Shown piece by piece: positions 31,750 through 45,795 of a DNA stretch of 64,000 nucleotides (the first letter of the stretch is position 1; each line of letters begins with the position of its first letter). The translations under genes were made by a program, and so were the position numbers. Below the pieces are notes generated by a model. It searched no databases, was not told where the DNA came from, and worked only from the letters and a program-made list of their open reading frames with translations. Source of the DNA: Stachybotrys elegans (Eukaryota > Ascomycota > Sordariomycetes > Hypocreales > Stachybotryaceae); assembly GCA_020746835.1 (NCBI GenBank), contig JAGPNK010000010.1, forward strand, positions 124,001-188,000. Direction: 5' to 3'.

Positions 31750-33832
31750 ATGGCCCGATCCATGACTGACCGCTCCCAGCCCCGACCGTACAACAGCCCT
31801 GGCTATCTGCAGAACGGTGCGAATGCCGTTCCTCCGGGCGCAGCCCCCCTACTGCCAAACCAGGGACGTGTCATCCAGACGGGCCCCATCAGGGTCCTCT
31901 GCATCGCAGATGTGCGAGGTAACTAACCCCTTCCACGCTACTCGACCATGCCGCTGACAGCTCCCAGGAAACCTAAGGTCCCTCAACGACCTTGCCAAGC
32001 AGGCCAGGGCCGACCACATCATCCACACTGGTGATTTCGGTTTCTACGATGATACATCCCTCGAGCGCATCGCGGAGAAGACACTCAAGCACGTTGCCCA
32101 GTATTCGCCACTCATCTCGGAACCCGTCAAGAAGGCCATCCAACAAGGCGGCGGCGGTCCTGTCAAGGCACGCTTTCCGCCAAACGAATTACCCCTCTCC
32201 GAGCTATCGCTGCTGCTCTCCGGAGAGCTCAAGCTCAATGTGCCAGTATACACGGTCTGGGGCGCGTGCGAGGATGTGCGAGTCCTCGAAAAGTTCCGAT
32301 CCTCCGAGTACAAGGTCCATAATCTTCACATTATTGATGAGGCTCGATCTATGCTCCTAGAACTCGGCGGCGTCAAGCTGAGGCTTCTGGGTCTGGGCGG
32401 TGCGGTAGTCATGCACAAGCTGTTTGACAATGGCGAGGGCCGAACTACTATCGCTGGCGGACAGGGCACCATGTGGACAACTCTGCTGCAGATGGGTGAG
32501 CTCGTCGACACTGCGCACAGAGTCTACGACCCCACAGAGACCCGAGTCTTTGTGACTCACGCCTCGCCTGCTCGTGAGGGTATCCTCAACCAGCTTTCCG
32601 TGACGCTCAAGGCCGACTTCTCCATCTCTGCGGGTCTTCACTTCCGATACGGCAGCTCTTACAACGAGTTTAGCGTCAACCCTACGCTTGATCACTACCG
32701 TGGCAAGCTCGCCGCCTCCAAGGCCTCCTTCAACGATGTCTGGGAGACTGTCAAGGGTGAGGTTGAGCCCGCTATCCAGCAGAACGAGGCCCAGCAGAAC
32801 CTGCTCAAGAACGCTCTCCAGATTGTCGAGAAGATGCCCACCACTGCTGCAGGCGGCAACCCCTTTGGCGGACCGGTTGCTGGCCAGGCCGCTCTCGGCC
32901 AGGTGGACGAGAGCGCCTTCAAGAACATGTGGAACTTTAACCTCGCAGATGCTGCCTTTGGTTACCTCGTCCTTGAGATCCAGGATGGTCGCATCGGTAC
33001 CGAGATGCGCGCCCAGGGCTTCAACTTCTCGCACCGTGGCGCCAAGCAGCAGCCAGGCGCCTCGCCTGCTGCTCCTGCTACCTCCGGAGGCCTCTCTGCA
33101 CCTGCGGCTCCTTCGACGCAGTCCTCTGCCCCCCCGCCCGTCAGCCGCCAGGCGTCGGCGACTCAGCCCGCCAAGCCCGTTGTGTCGTCTCCGGCGCCCG
33201 AGAAGCCTGACACCCCCCAGCCGACCCAGACTGCCAGCATCCCAGCCCCACCTGAAAAGAGCGCGGAGAAGACGCCTTCTGCTGCCAATGGCGCTGCCAA
33301 CGGCCCTGACCCAGCCTCGTCCCCTGCGCCAAAGACCCCGGCATCGGATATTATTGGGTTATTTATTATGAATGTAAACAGTGATGAACAGTGCCGCGAG
33401 CTCTTTGACGACCAGGACAAGTCCAAGATCACCAAGATCGACAAGTGGGGCAACTCCAACAAGGTGGTGCAGTTTAAGACGGTCGAGGATCGAGACGCCG
33501 CCATGGCCCGTCTTCCCGAGGATGTCAAGACCCGAACGCAAGAGGACCGAACCAAGCCGCTGGTCAAGATCTTCCAGCACCGCGAGGGCAAGGGCTTCAG
33601 CAACCGCGGTGGCGCAGGAACCTGGGGCAGCAGCGGACGTGGAGGTGCTACCAGCTCGAGCGGCTACCGTAGCGCCGGTGGTACTAGTGATTCCGAGAGC
33701 AACCGACGCGGAGGCCGAGGTGGCCGCGGTGGACGCGGATCCGAGCGAGGTCGTGGCGGACGTGGTCGCGGCGGCCTGAAGGGTGAGGGAGGCGCTTCTT
33801 CGCCTGCTGGACCTTCGACCCCAGCCGAGTAG
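31750..33832 (+). CDS. DUF2433-family, calcineurin-like phosphoesterase fold protein with RGG tail
   Basis: Two exons, 31750-31918 and 31968-33832, give 677 residues (intron GTAACT...CCCAG). Residues ~48-330 resemble a metallophosphoesterase: CIADVRGN (51-58) for the first Asp motif, IIHTGDFG (74-81) for the GD motif, VYTVWGACED for the GNH position, and VTHASP for a late His. Several metal ligands of active enzymes are altered (RGN for HGN, ACED for NHE), so catalysis is doubtful. A Pro/Ala/Ser linker follows, then a small compact region resembling an RRM-type fold (DIIGLFIMNV ... VVQFKTVEDRDAAMARLPED), and an RGG-rich C-terminus suggesting RNA binding. DUF2433 proteins are fungal and little studied. 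No transmembrane segment. Confidence 0.8.
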
Positions 33833-34284
33833 TCGCGAGACCGTGTCATTCTAGCAAGCTCATCCTCGATTTACGCCATTACCCGAGTGTAACGGACTTT
33901 TTTGCAACTCTGCCTGAGGGGCTAAGCTCCAGCCGGGCTCTTTAATCACCCTTGGGCCTTTACCTTTTAACAACCCACGGTACTTTCTCGTTACATGTTC
34001 TTATACCAAGAGTCAAGGAGGGAATTGATACTCAGGGTCGTTGGAACTGCGGTTCTTTGTATGTGTACTTGATGAATTTTGGCAGCTGGAAGCTTCGACA
34101 AGGGGATCTGGCTTTAGCTTTGAGTTAGTAAGGAGTTCAGCTGAAACGACAAATATAACACATTCGACCGACGAGACTTTGCCATGTGAACGGCGTAGAT
34201 TGGGGACTGTAATCAAACGCAGGAAACCCCCATATGTAATGTACAGAGACGTCTAGACTAAAATTACACTGTGCCCATGCACAC
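33833..34284. other. Convergent intergenic region
   Basis: 452 bp between the 3' ends of the DUF2433 gene and COQ5. AT-rich, holds both 3' UTRs; no feature identified. Confidence 0.4.
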
Positions 34285-35529
<1,245 letters not shown>

Positions 35530-35697
35530 CTAAGCCGAAGTCGCCGTCTGTTCGGCCGCTCGTTCTTCTGCCTTCTGGCGATAGGCGAGCAGAGCTGTGA
35601 CAAACAAGTTGACTCTCTGCTTGAGATACCAGCCAATCAGGGCAATGAAAAGGAAGATGCTAAGAATGAGGAGTGCGAGCTGTCCAGAGGGGTCCAT
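35530..35697 (-). CDS. 55-residue single-pass membrane protein
   Basis: A complete ORF from ATG 35697 to TAG 35530 encodes 55 residues: a short polar start (MDPSGQ), one transmembrane helix (LALLILSIFLFIALIGWYL), a basic exit (KQRVNLF) and an amphipathic charged tail (YRQKAEERAAEQ). The composition is strongly protein-like, with no low complexity, and the spacing to COQ5 fits a separate gene. Similar tiny membrane proteins are common organelle assembly or ER components; no family is recognised and location is unknown. Confidence 0.65.
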   Translation of the reverse strand: MDPSGQLALLILSIFLFIALIGWYLKQRVNLFVTALLAYRQKAEERAAEQTATSA

Positions 35698-36174
35698 GTC
35701 GGTCTGTCGAACCGGGTTGCTGCGCGCTCGTATTGAAATTTGACAACTTTATGCTCAACAAGCTTGACGCGATGTGATCTTTGGAAATAAAAACAATTCG
35801 AGCAATCAAGCTCTGGCAAAGAGCGAGCTTTGCATGTGCTCGTTGCTTGCGCCGTACAGCTGGCAGCAGCCGGCATACGTTCTTGGGTTACATGTTTTCC
35901 CGGGCAACACACCTGCAGTGTAGCAGCGAATTGAACAATCGCTGTCTCAATCAATTGGTGGGAGAAATTTCCCCAGATATCTCTTGTAGCAAATATGGGA
36001 GTGTCGCGATGCTTTGACGTGTTAGTGCTGGTCTGATGCCGCTCGGTTTCTGTCGGCTCAGCAGTGACGTCGGTAATGCATACCTCAACCCCCTCGAATA
36101 CCACATAACCGGCCATACATCCTGCGTCGTTGTTCATGCCGTTCCCCTCTCGAAATTGTGTACACATTCTCAAT

Positions 36175-37586
36175 ATGAAGTCTCGAGCTCTAAGACGTCT
36201 CCCTCCGCTGCATGCATCTCCATGCAGCAGCACTCCGACCGTGGCCGCGGCCATGCGTGCCCGTCGAGCAAGCAGCCTCTCGCAGCGCCCGGACGCCAGC
36301 CATGTTTCGTTCCCCGGGGCGCTCAAGAGTGCATTCACGAGCTCACTCAAATACGAGAACCCCGAGGCATTCCCTGCGCTGCCCACCTACCGAGTCGTCA
36401 ACCAACACGGCATCGTCGTCGACCAGTCGTTTGAGCCTGACATTACCGACGACAAGGTCGTGGAGCTCTACAAGAACATGATGTTTGTGTCTGTCATGGA
36501 CCTAATCATGTTCGACGCTCAGCGTCAGGGAAGAGTCAGCTTCTACATGGTCAGCGCTGGCGAAGAGGCTGTCAGTGTCGGGAGCGCCAGCGTGCTGGAT
36601 CCCGAAGATGTCATTTTCTGCCAGTACCGAGAGCAAGGTGCCTTTCGACAGCGAGGCTTCACGGCGACCGACTTCATGTCGCAGCTGTTCGCCAACAAGC
36701 GAGATCCCTCCAAGGGAAGAATGATGCCGATCCACTACGGAAGCAAGGAGTTGAACATTGTAAGCACCACCCATCCAGCGACCAGGTGATGTGTGTACTG
36801 ACATGCCTCAAGCACACCATATCGTCTACGCTGGCGACGCAGCTGCCTCACGCCTCGGGCGCCGCCTACGCACTCAAGCTCCAGAGACTACGGGACCCCA
36901 AGTCCAAACCCCGCGTAGTGGCAGTGTACTTTGGAGAGGGCGCTGCCAGTGAGGGCGATTTCCACGCCGCTCTCAACATTGCAGCGACGCGATCATGCCC
37001 CGTCATTTTCATATGCCGAAACAATGGTTACGCCATCTCCACCCCCACACTGGAGCAGTATCGTGGGGACGGTATTGCCAGCCGGGGTATCGGGTATGGC
37101 ATTGAAACAATTCGCGTGGACGGCAACGACATCTGGGCGGTGCGGGAGGCGACCAAGAAGGCCCGCGAGATGGCTCTCGAGGGCGGCGGCAAGCCTGTTC
37201 TGATCGAGTGCATGACCTACCGCGTGTCTCACCACAGCACGTCAGATGACTCGTTCGCCTACCGCGCGCGCGTAGAGGTGGAGGACTGGAAGCGGCGAGA
37301 CAACCCGCTGACGAGGCTGAGGAAGTGGATGGAGGCCAGGGGATGCTGGGACGAGGCCAAGGAGAAGGAGTCTCGCGAGGCAACGCGAAAGGAGGTCCTC
37401 AAGGCGTTTAGTGAAGCGGAGCGGGAGAAGAAGCCGCCCATGCGGGCCATGTTTGAGGATGTCTACGAGGAGCTTACGGAGGACCTCAAGGCGCAGATGA
37501 TGGAGCTGAAGGATATACTAGATCGATACCCAGATGAGTACGAGGTGGGCGAGTTTGAGGGTGGAAAGGACTCCCTCAAGGTGTAA
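36175..37586 (+). CDS. Branched-chain 2-oxo acid dehydrogenase E1 component, alpha subunit, mitochondrial
   Basis: Exons 36175-36759 and 36813-37586 (intron GTAAGC...CTCAAG, phase 0) give 452 residues. After an Arg-rich presequence the E1-alpha fold is continuous: FYMVSAGEEAVSVGSA, the ThDP-binding motif starting GEG at 236 and ending at N265-N266 (ICRNNGYAIST), and the phosphorylation loop YRVSHHSTSDDSFAYR around S334-S342. HTISSTLATQLPHASGAAYA matches the BCKDHA rather than the pyruvate dehydrogenase subfamily. With E1-beta it decarboxylates the 2-oxo acids of Leu, Ile and Val in the matrix. Confidence 0.95.
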
Positions 37587-39261
37587 ATAGCTGCAATAAT
37601 CGGACTGGTTTTCCCGCACGCGCGACCTTGCCTGAAGCGGCGGCGACCCTGTACGGCCTTAGCACGCGTACACAAGAGCCCACAAGAGCGGGGGTGATGC
37701 TTGAGAATGGAAGCACGTTGAATCGGTCGTGGTGGGGATCAACTTGGCCGTGAGGTGCATGAAGGGCTCAGGCTGGTCAGAAGCTGAATGGGAAATGGCT
37801 GTCGGTCCCTGGCAACCTTGTCCGTTCATCAGGGTTCTTGCCGTCTGGCCATTAATTAAAGTGCAGGTAAGTACCTGGTACCAGGGCAGGTAGTCCCTTT
37901 GGTGTGCGGGAGATAAGGACGTGCGTGGATCCCAATACGGCGGGCGGGCTTATTACCATGTATTACGTCCACGGCTCCATGTGCGTGTGCGTTGTTGGGC
38001 CGCCCCTCCACGGTTATGTTGGACACTCGAGTCGAGCTCAAGCCCAGGCCGGCTTAGACTTGTCCTCTACCTTGGGGCCCCTCTACCATCATACTCACGT
38101 CTGAGAGCTGCGATCGGGAGCCACATCCTCCCGACATTGCCCAACGACCGACCCAAACGATTGATTTCAAACCGAGTAGCGACGACAAGCCGCATCCAGC
38201 CCAAGCCGTGCCCGCCGCCCTCTGTTGCTTGCTCGCGCCGATCCAGCTTCACCCTCCGCTCGCCGCCGTCCGATATCGTCCACGACCATTTGCTGCACCC
38301 GAACCCGACCGCTTGCTTTCCCCCCAAGATCCTGCCCGCCTGCCCTCCTCATGGCGTAGTCCTGGTATGGCAGAACAAATATCGACAGGCGATAACGAAG
38401 TGCGACTTCCCTCATCATCATCGATTGTCTCGCCGGCTACGCCTGTAGCTGCTGCTGCTGCCGCTGCTGCTGCCGCCGCGGCTGCATCGCCTGGCCCACC
38501 GCAAAGGTAGGCATACGTTCGTTTGTGCATTCATTCGCATCACGCATTTCATTCACCCGTTGCCATGGTCATCTTCATCTTCATCTTCATCGCCATCAAC
38601 CACTGTCTTGCCCGCGACACCGCACATCCCAGACACCGCCTCGGCGTGTTGGTTCATTCAACGTGGTTGCGTTTCCAAAGTGCATCGCCATCCATCATCA
38701 TATCACCTTGACCCAAAACTCTAATTTCACTACAACTTTCCTTGCCTCCTCCTCCTTCCCTCATTCCCTCCTTCCTGCGCGCCTGCACTCCTGCACTCCT
38801 GCCCTTGTTTTGCGATGCCTGTTCCTGCCGCCCTCCACCGCCATTCAACCCGTCCCATTCTTCCGCTTGCACCTGCATCCGAGCCATAGCTTAGGCATGA
38901 TTGGGGCTACAGCACAACGATGCATGTGCTGAACCCTGATTCACCTCGTGCATCCGAACCTTGTTATCACAATACTCGCATCCATTCCACCCTCAGAAGC
39001 CTTTCCCGCCCTGACATCTCCTCATCCCCACGGGTCTGCCTCGGCCCGCCACTCGGCACCACCTTTCTTTGTACTCTTCTCGCCCCATCAAATGCGCCCA
39101 AGCAGGGCCTGCAGCTCCCGCACAAAACCACGGCCTGGAGTCTGCCTGGTTTCAGCCTGAAAACGACCGACCTCTGCTGGGCGTTGAGTCCGGAGCCTGG
39201 GCTTCTTGCGTCATCTCTCATTCTCGGATTTTAGTTCCACATCTTTCTCCTTCAGCCACTA
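37587..39261. other. Intergenic / long 5' region of the HECT ligase gene
   Basis: 1.67 kb between E1-alpha and the ATG at 39262. It contains a candidate coding exon at 38367-38506 (listed separately) and C/T-rich stretches around 38700-39060 that look like promoter, leader or intron. No other gene supported. Confidence 0.4.
38367..38506 (+). other. Candidate upstream exon of the Ufd4-like gene, with poly-alanine
   Basis: ATG at 38367 opens 46 codons (MAEQISTGDNEVRLPSSSS ... about 15 consecutive Ala ... PGPPQ) that stop just after a splice donor (AG/GTAGGC at 38507). An acceptor at 39272, preceded by a very good branch site (CACTAATG about 10 nt before AG), restores exactly the frame of the HECT gene as ...PPQ-R-ITRSSARQ. 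In that case the ATG at 39262 lies in a 766-nt intron. Donor, branch, acceptor and phase agree, but the intron is long for this genome. Confidence 0.4.
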
Positions 39262-42200
39262 ATGTCGGCCAGAATCACCAGATCTTCTGCTCGCCAAGCA
39301 GCCAGCCAGGCGGCATCATCTCCTGCTACTCCCTCGGTGCCTGCTGACGCTCCTCCCAACGTATCCTCAACACCTGCCACCCGAAAAAGAAAATCCGCAA
39401 ACGACAAGAGTCCGGGAGCAACTGTAAGCTCCGGCTCCGCGGGTCGACGGTCAAAGAGACAAAAGATCCCAGAGATTGCAACGCAATCCACCACGGTTCC
39501 TCCCAGTACCTCGACGAGGTCGCGAAGGCAAGGCAAATCATTTGCAGTCATGGACAGCCCTGAGTGAGTCCAGCCACGGCATCCATGTGTCACGGCGCTA
39601 ACTATCTGTGTGGCGGTAGTACGCCGACTGGTCTGGCAGCGTCCTCTGAGAACATCCCACAATCCGGATCATCCAGCCGAAAGTCGAGCCGTAGCAAGAA
39701 GCCCACCCAGAATGCCACAGGTTTGCATCCCAAACCCAAACGCGAAAAAGACACAAACTGACCATTGCGCTAGACTCGGCCCCATCGAGCTCTTCCCGGA
39801 GATCCAAGCGGCACACTGCCGAGGCCGTCGATCAAGACACTACCATGACCGGGACTGACGAAAACAGGGACCCTGGTCCTCCACCTCCGCCTCCCCCTGT
39901 CAATGATAATCAATCGGACAGTGACGGCCAAGATCAACACGACGACGACGACGGAGATCATGGGCGTTACGACGATGATGAGGATGATGAGGACGATGAC
40001 CCCTTCAGTGGATTCGGTGGTCCAGGTGGCCCAGGCCATGGCTTATCCAGTACGCTTAGGGCTCTCACGGGGATGATGTCAGGCTTCTCTGGCCGCCTCA
40101 GGGAACTCTTGAGCGGCCTCCGCTCAGACGATCCATCTCTCCAGCTCATATCTCTCCAGGATCTGTCCGAGATTCTTCTAGTGTCCAACGAAGACAACCT
40201 CTCGGGTCACTTTTCACCAGACGCCTTTGTGAAGGAGTTGGTCCTCCTAATGAACAAGGAGGAGAGCCCGGAAATCATGCTGTTGGCTTGTCGCTGTCTT
40301 GCTAATCTCATGGAGGCGCTCCCTGCCAGTGTTGCCAATGTCGTGTACGGAAACGCTGTTCCCGTGCTCTGCCAGAAGCTGCTCGAAATCTCATTCATCG
40401 ATCTCGCCGAGCAAGCCCTCAGCACGTTGGAGAAGATTTCTGTCGAGTACCCCTCTAGCATCGTTCGCGAAGGTGGGCTTACCGCTTGCCTGTCCTATCT
40501 CGACTTCTTCCCGACCAGTACTCAGAGAACTGCCGTCACCACTGCAGCCAATTGTTGTCGCAACATATCCGACGACTCTTTCTCGGTGGTCCGGCAGGTT
40601 ATGCCCATTCTTCTCAATGTCCTCAATAGCAGTGATCAACGCGTCGTCGAGCAGGCATCACTCTGCGTTTCCGGCATTGTTGAAAGCTTCAAATACAACC
40701 CTACCAAGCTCGAGGAATTGGTCAGTGCCGACTTACTTCAAGTTGTTCTACGACTGCTGGTACCTGGCACGACGAATCTTATCGGGTCCAACATTCACAC
40801 CCAGTTTCTTCGCGTTCTGGCCTTCTCCGCGCGAGCCAGCCCCAGACTGTCTGCGGATTTGTTCAAGCTCAATGTCGTTGAGACACTGTACCAGATGCTC
40901 ACCGGCGTCTCCCCACCAAGCGGCACAGAAGATGTTGCCTCAAAACTGGACAGCGTGGTCATCATGCAAGCTCTCATCCATCGTCCCCGGGAGCAGATTG
41001 TAGAGACGCTCAACGTCATCTGCGAGCTTCTCCCCAACCTGCCAAGAAACGCCGACCCGTCGTTTGGCGACTTTATCGAGCTCAACTCGGCCAACGAGCC
41101 CATCACGCCCTCCTCAGTCGGCGGCAGGAGCAGGCGAAGTCCCAATGACAAGCGCTTGGATATGCTAGAAGACTGCAAGGATGAGGTCCGCCGCTTCGCC
41201 TTAATTATCTTCCCGACCTTGACCGATGCCTTTTCGAGCACGGTCAATCTTGGCGTCCGTCAAAAGGTTCTCATGGCTCAGCTCAAGATGCTCTCCAATC
41301 TCGATGTCGATATCCTGGCCGAAGCACTCACTCCCGTTCCCTACGCATCCTTCCTCGCTTCGATTCTGTCTCAGAGGGACCACTCTTCTCTTGTCATGCT
41401 TGGTCTTCAAGCAGCCGAGCTTCTTCTCAGCCGACTCGATCACGTATATCGGTACCAATTTTACCGCGAAGGTGTCATACTCGAAATCAATAAGCTAGCT
41501 ACGGAGGAAGATTCGGCTGATGCCACCACGCCCGACGCAAATGCCGACGGGGCCGCTCAAGGTCAAGCGCACTCTCCCGACGACGAGTCAGAGCGCAGGG
41601 ACGCTGAAGAAGATGACGAGCATGATGAGGACGAAGACGGTGATCATCAAGCCTCGGACGATGAGGAGGACGATGAGGATGAAGACGACGAGGACGATGA
41701 AGAGCATGAGGTAGACAACGAGCATGAACCTCGTGTGGACGAAATGTCTCCGGTTAGCTCCCGGGGCTCCACCATGTCGTTGGACATGCCTCCCCGTCGC
41801 ACTCTTTCGGATGTTGTGCCCATGAGGCAGCGCATCCGTGAGGTTTGTAGACTGTTTCTCGAGACGCACGAAAATGAGGACCACGATCATGTCATGAAAA
41901 GCAAGGCCAATGCCATCCTCAGCGCCTTGACAGAGCTAGCCGGAGAGCTGGAGTCGTTCTACCTTAAACGTTCGTCGACAAGCCTGGCTCCAGAAAAGGG
42001 CCACGAGCTGTTTGAGAAGTTGGCCTCTCACTTCGACACCGACGTGCTGGAAAGCGTGACGAGCGCAGAGCTCCTGGCCTCGGGGCTTGTTCGGGTACTT
42101 TTGGATGTGCTGAACAATCCTGATGAAGAGCTCGCGAGAATTGCTCAGTCGACCTTTCTCGAAGTATTCATGGGTCACACGGTCAAGTCGAAGCCCAAGA

Positions 42201-45100
42201 CGGCAACCGCCGAATCTCCCGCAACACGGTTCAGCGTCATGGTCCACAAGCTTCAAGATCTGCTCAGTAGGTCGGAGCATTTTGAAGTCATCACCGTCCA
42301 CCATAACCACTTTGAAGGCAACCGCAGTAGTCCTGCGTCTATGCTGGGGAAGCAGATTCGGCTGAAACTATTTGCCGATGAGCAATCGGATATTCCTCGA
42401 TCCTACCGTAATATTATGGTGTCGATTCATGCAATCGCCACCTTCAAGTCCCTGGACGACTACCTCCGGCCTCGAATTAGCCTGTCTGATAGGCCGCGCG
42501 GAGGTCGCAGAGACGGCTTGACGCGGGCCTTGGCAGCCATGGCAGGTTCGGCTGGCCTGCCGCCGCTGGGTAGCAGCGCTGCTGCGCGACTTGCAGAGCG
42601 ATCAGCCTTTGCGAGCGCCGTCCCGCCCCCGCCGCCTCCCCCGGCATCATCTACGCCTTCGGGCTCACGCATCTTCACTAGGAGGTCAAAGCACAGCACA
42701 TACTTGTCAGAATCGCAGGCCACACCCGACCAGGCCGCGGGCCCGTCTCGTGATAAGAACCCCACGCGACGCTCCACACGCCGGCAAGCAGCTTCGGAAG
42801 AGACACCTCCACCTCGTCCACCTCCCGGTGACGGCGAAGAAGCGCATAGCACCTTGGAGTGTGCTGACGAGAAACAGCTAACCGATGAGGAGGAAATGGC
42901 AGATAGCAGTGCTTTGGATGCCATTGTCGGTGAACTCGACGAGGACCTGCCAACAGAGTCCCCTCGAGACCCGGGAGCTGTCAATATGGAAGTTGCCAAC
43001 GGCGGTAGCATCACGGCACGTAAGGAAGATGGCACGCGTGTTCCCACACCAGGAGGTTCCGCCGTTGTCCCTCGCGGCGCTCCACCCCAAGGTTCGGGCC
43101 AGAGCACGCCGACACCAACTCCGTCGTCCAGACCAATGTCGTACGCATCGGCGCTGCAAGCTGTTCCACAAGACTGGCACATTGAGTTCAGCATCGGGGA
43201 CAAGGTGATCCCGAATGAGACTACCATCTATCGAGCCGTCCACAGTTCCACTACTGGGGCTGATGAATACATCAGTCGAAGCATCTGGTCAGCGACTCAT
43301 TCGATCAAGTTCCGGCGTGTTCCCGGTCCTCCCCCAGCCGAGTCCCTTGCCTTTGCAGCCAATGCCGACGGTGAGGGCGAATCGGAGGACGGCATCCCTG
43401 CATCACTGGCCAAGCATCCATCTACCACATCCATCCTGCAACTCCTGAATATTCTCCACGACCTAAACGCAAATATTGAGGATGTGTTAATCGAGGAGCA
43501 GAAGATGCCGGCTGCCAGTATGAACATTGAGCCACTGTCTCAGTTCGTCAACACTAAGCTCACGGCCAAGCTGAACCGCCAGCTTGAGGAACCGTTGATT
43601 GTGGCCAGCAACTGCCTTCCCGGCTGGCCGGAGGATCTGGCACGTCTTTATCCATTCCTTTTCCCATTTGAGACGCGTCATTTATTTCTCCAGTCCACAA
43701 GCTTCGGTTATGCCCGTTCTATGGCGAGGTGGCAAAACTCGCAGGCCACTGATGACAACCGCCGGGATCGCAACAACGAGCGACCATACCTGGGTCGGCT
43801 CCAGCGACAAAAGGTGCGCATATCTCGACTCAAGATACTCGAATCGGCTCTCAAGGTAATGGACCTGTACGGCGCGTCTCAGAGCATCCTTGAGGTGGAG
43901 TACTTTGAGGAGGTTGGCACAGGACTGGGACCGACCCTAGAGTTTTACTCGACCGTCTCCAAGGAATTCTCCAAGAAGAAGCTTATGCTGTGGCGCGAAA
44001 TGGATTCCAACGGGTCCCACGACTTCATATCCGGCCAGTCTGGTCTCTTTCCACGACCGATGAGCGACGAGGAGGGTACTTCACCCAACGGCGAGCGCAT
44101 TCTTCACCTCTTCAGGATGCTTGGCAAATTCGTTGCTCGCTCTATGATTGACTCTCGCATTATTGATATTCACTTCAACCCCATCTTCTTCCGCATCGGA
44201 GACACAACAGGGACTGGCGTGAAACCGTCGCTGGGCGCTGTTAAGGTTGTGGATCCCGGCCTGGCTCGGTCGCTCAAAGCCATCAAGAAGTTTGCTACTG
44301 CTAAAAAGGAGATCGACGAGGATCCTCTGCGCACTCCTGCGCAAAAGGTTGCCGACACGGGCAATATCGCCATTGACAATGTCAGGCTCGAAGATCTGTG
44401 CCTCGACTTTACTCTACCTGGCTACCCAAGTATTGAGCTGGTGGAGGGTGGTTCGCAGAAGCGAGTCTCCATTGACAATGTGGATCTGTACCTGGAAAAG
44501 GTCATCGATGCCACCCTCGGATCCGGTGTGCGTCGCCAGGTCGACGCCTTCAGGACCGGCTTCTCACAGGTCTTCCCATATTCTGCGCTCAGCGCCTTCA
44601 CCCCAGACGAGCTTGTGTCTCTGTTTGGGCGTGCCGATGAGGACTGGAGTATAGAGAGTAAGTTGTTCCCTACGGACGAGAGAACTGCTGCTAACCAACC
44701 CACAGCTCTCATGGACTCTATCAAGGCCGACCATGGCTACAACATGGACAGCCATAGCGTCAAGAATCTGCTGCAGACGATGAGTGAATTTACCCCTACG
44801 CAACGGCGCGACTTTTTGCAATTCACTACCGGCAGCCCCAAGCTCCCAATTGGAGGTATGTTTACCGCTCAAACAAAATGGAAACGGTCTAACAAGCATC
44901 TAGGTTTCAAGAGTTTGACACCCATGTTTACGGTTGTCTGCAAGCCGAGCGAACACCCATATACCTCGGACGACTATCTACCAAGTGTCATGACATGTGT
45001 CAACTACTTGAAGCTCCCCGACTACACCACAATCGAAATAATGAGGAAGCAGCTGTTCACAGCCATCAAGGAAGGCCAGGGAGCTTTCCACTTGTCGTAA
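39262..45100 (+). CDS. UFD4: HECT-type E3 ubiquitin ligase, Ufd4/TRIP12 family
   Basis: Exons 39262-39563, 39620-39720, 39774-44657, 44706-44855 and 44904-45100 give 1877 residues from this ATG. Order of parts: basic Ser/Arg-rich head; acidic linker; armadillo-like helical repeats (about 200-560; LLACRCLANLMEALPASVAN, RVVEQASLCVSGIVE); two acidic runs; a Pro-rich middle; and a C-terminal HECT domain (YFEEVGTGLGPTLEFY onward) with the catalytic Cys in YLPSVMTCVNYLKLPDY at about C1844. Ufd4 builds K29-linked/branched chains in the ubiquitin-fusion-degradation and N-degron pathways. The two last introns lie inside the HECT domain and restore it exactly. The N-terminus could instead begin at 38367. 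Confidence 0.93.
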
Positions 45101-45795
45101 GCGATTGACCTCGAGGTGGAAGGTCTCTCTGCAACGGACAAGCCAGAACTACACCATGGGGGGATGATGACAGATCCAGCTCCAGCGAAGTCGAACTGCA
45201 TGACTATGTGGGAGGTATAGCGGTTGAGGAGTGAATGGATCGAGGGTTCGGGTGGCCCTCACAGCGTACACAATGGCACAAAACTTAGGCCGCTCCCCTT
45301 GATGATGCAATGACATCTTGGGACAAGGTCTAGCACACGGAATAGAGACACGGGATGTTCTGCCACACCCAATGTTTGCATGCATGCGAGGAATATCATG
45401 GCGCAGGCTGATTCACATGATCCAATTCGGAAATGGCCAGAGATTTTAAGAGCCTGGGTCAGACGGTAGTGGTCAAGTATAAAACCGATGTTATGGCGCC
45501 TATAGAATGAATCAATGTTATTCTTTTGACATTTAAAGCAGTAAGCTCTATCATAGTAGAATACCAGCTCGACAGCGAACCCTTGTTCCTGTTCGTGGCG
45601 AGGGGTACAGTATACCCAAATTTATCCTCAAGTATAATCCTACCAAGCAATCTAAACAGCAAGTCATGGCTATCCTTAATGTCATCATTACTCTTCATTT
45701 CATAAGCCCCCCACCCCCCATTTTTCATGCGTGATAGCAAAAGGGGGGAAACAAATCCCAGCACAAGAAAAGAGGAAAAGACCGAGCAAAAGGCA
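45101..45795. other. Convergent intergenic region
   Basis: 695 bp between the 3' ends of the HECT gene and the next minus-strand gene. No supported ORF; a run of C/G near 45707-45745 is the only low-complexity tract. Confidence 0.4.
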
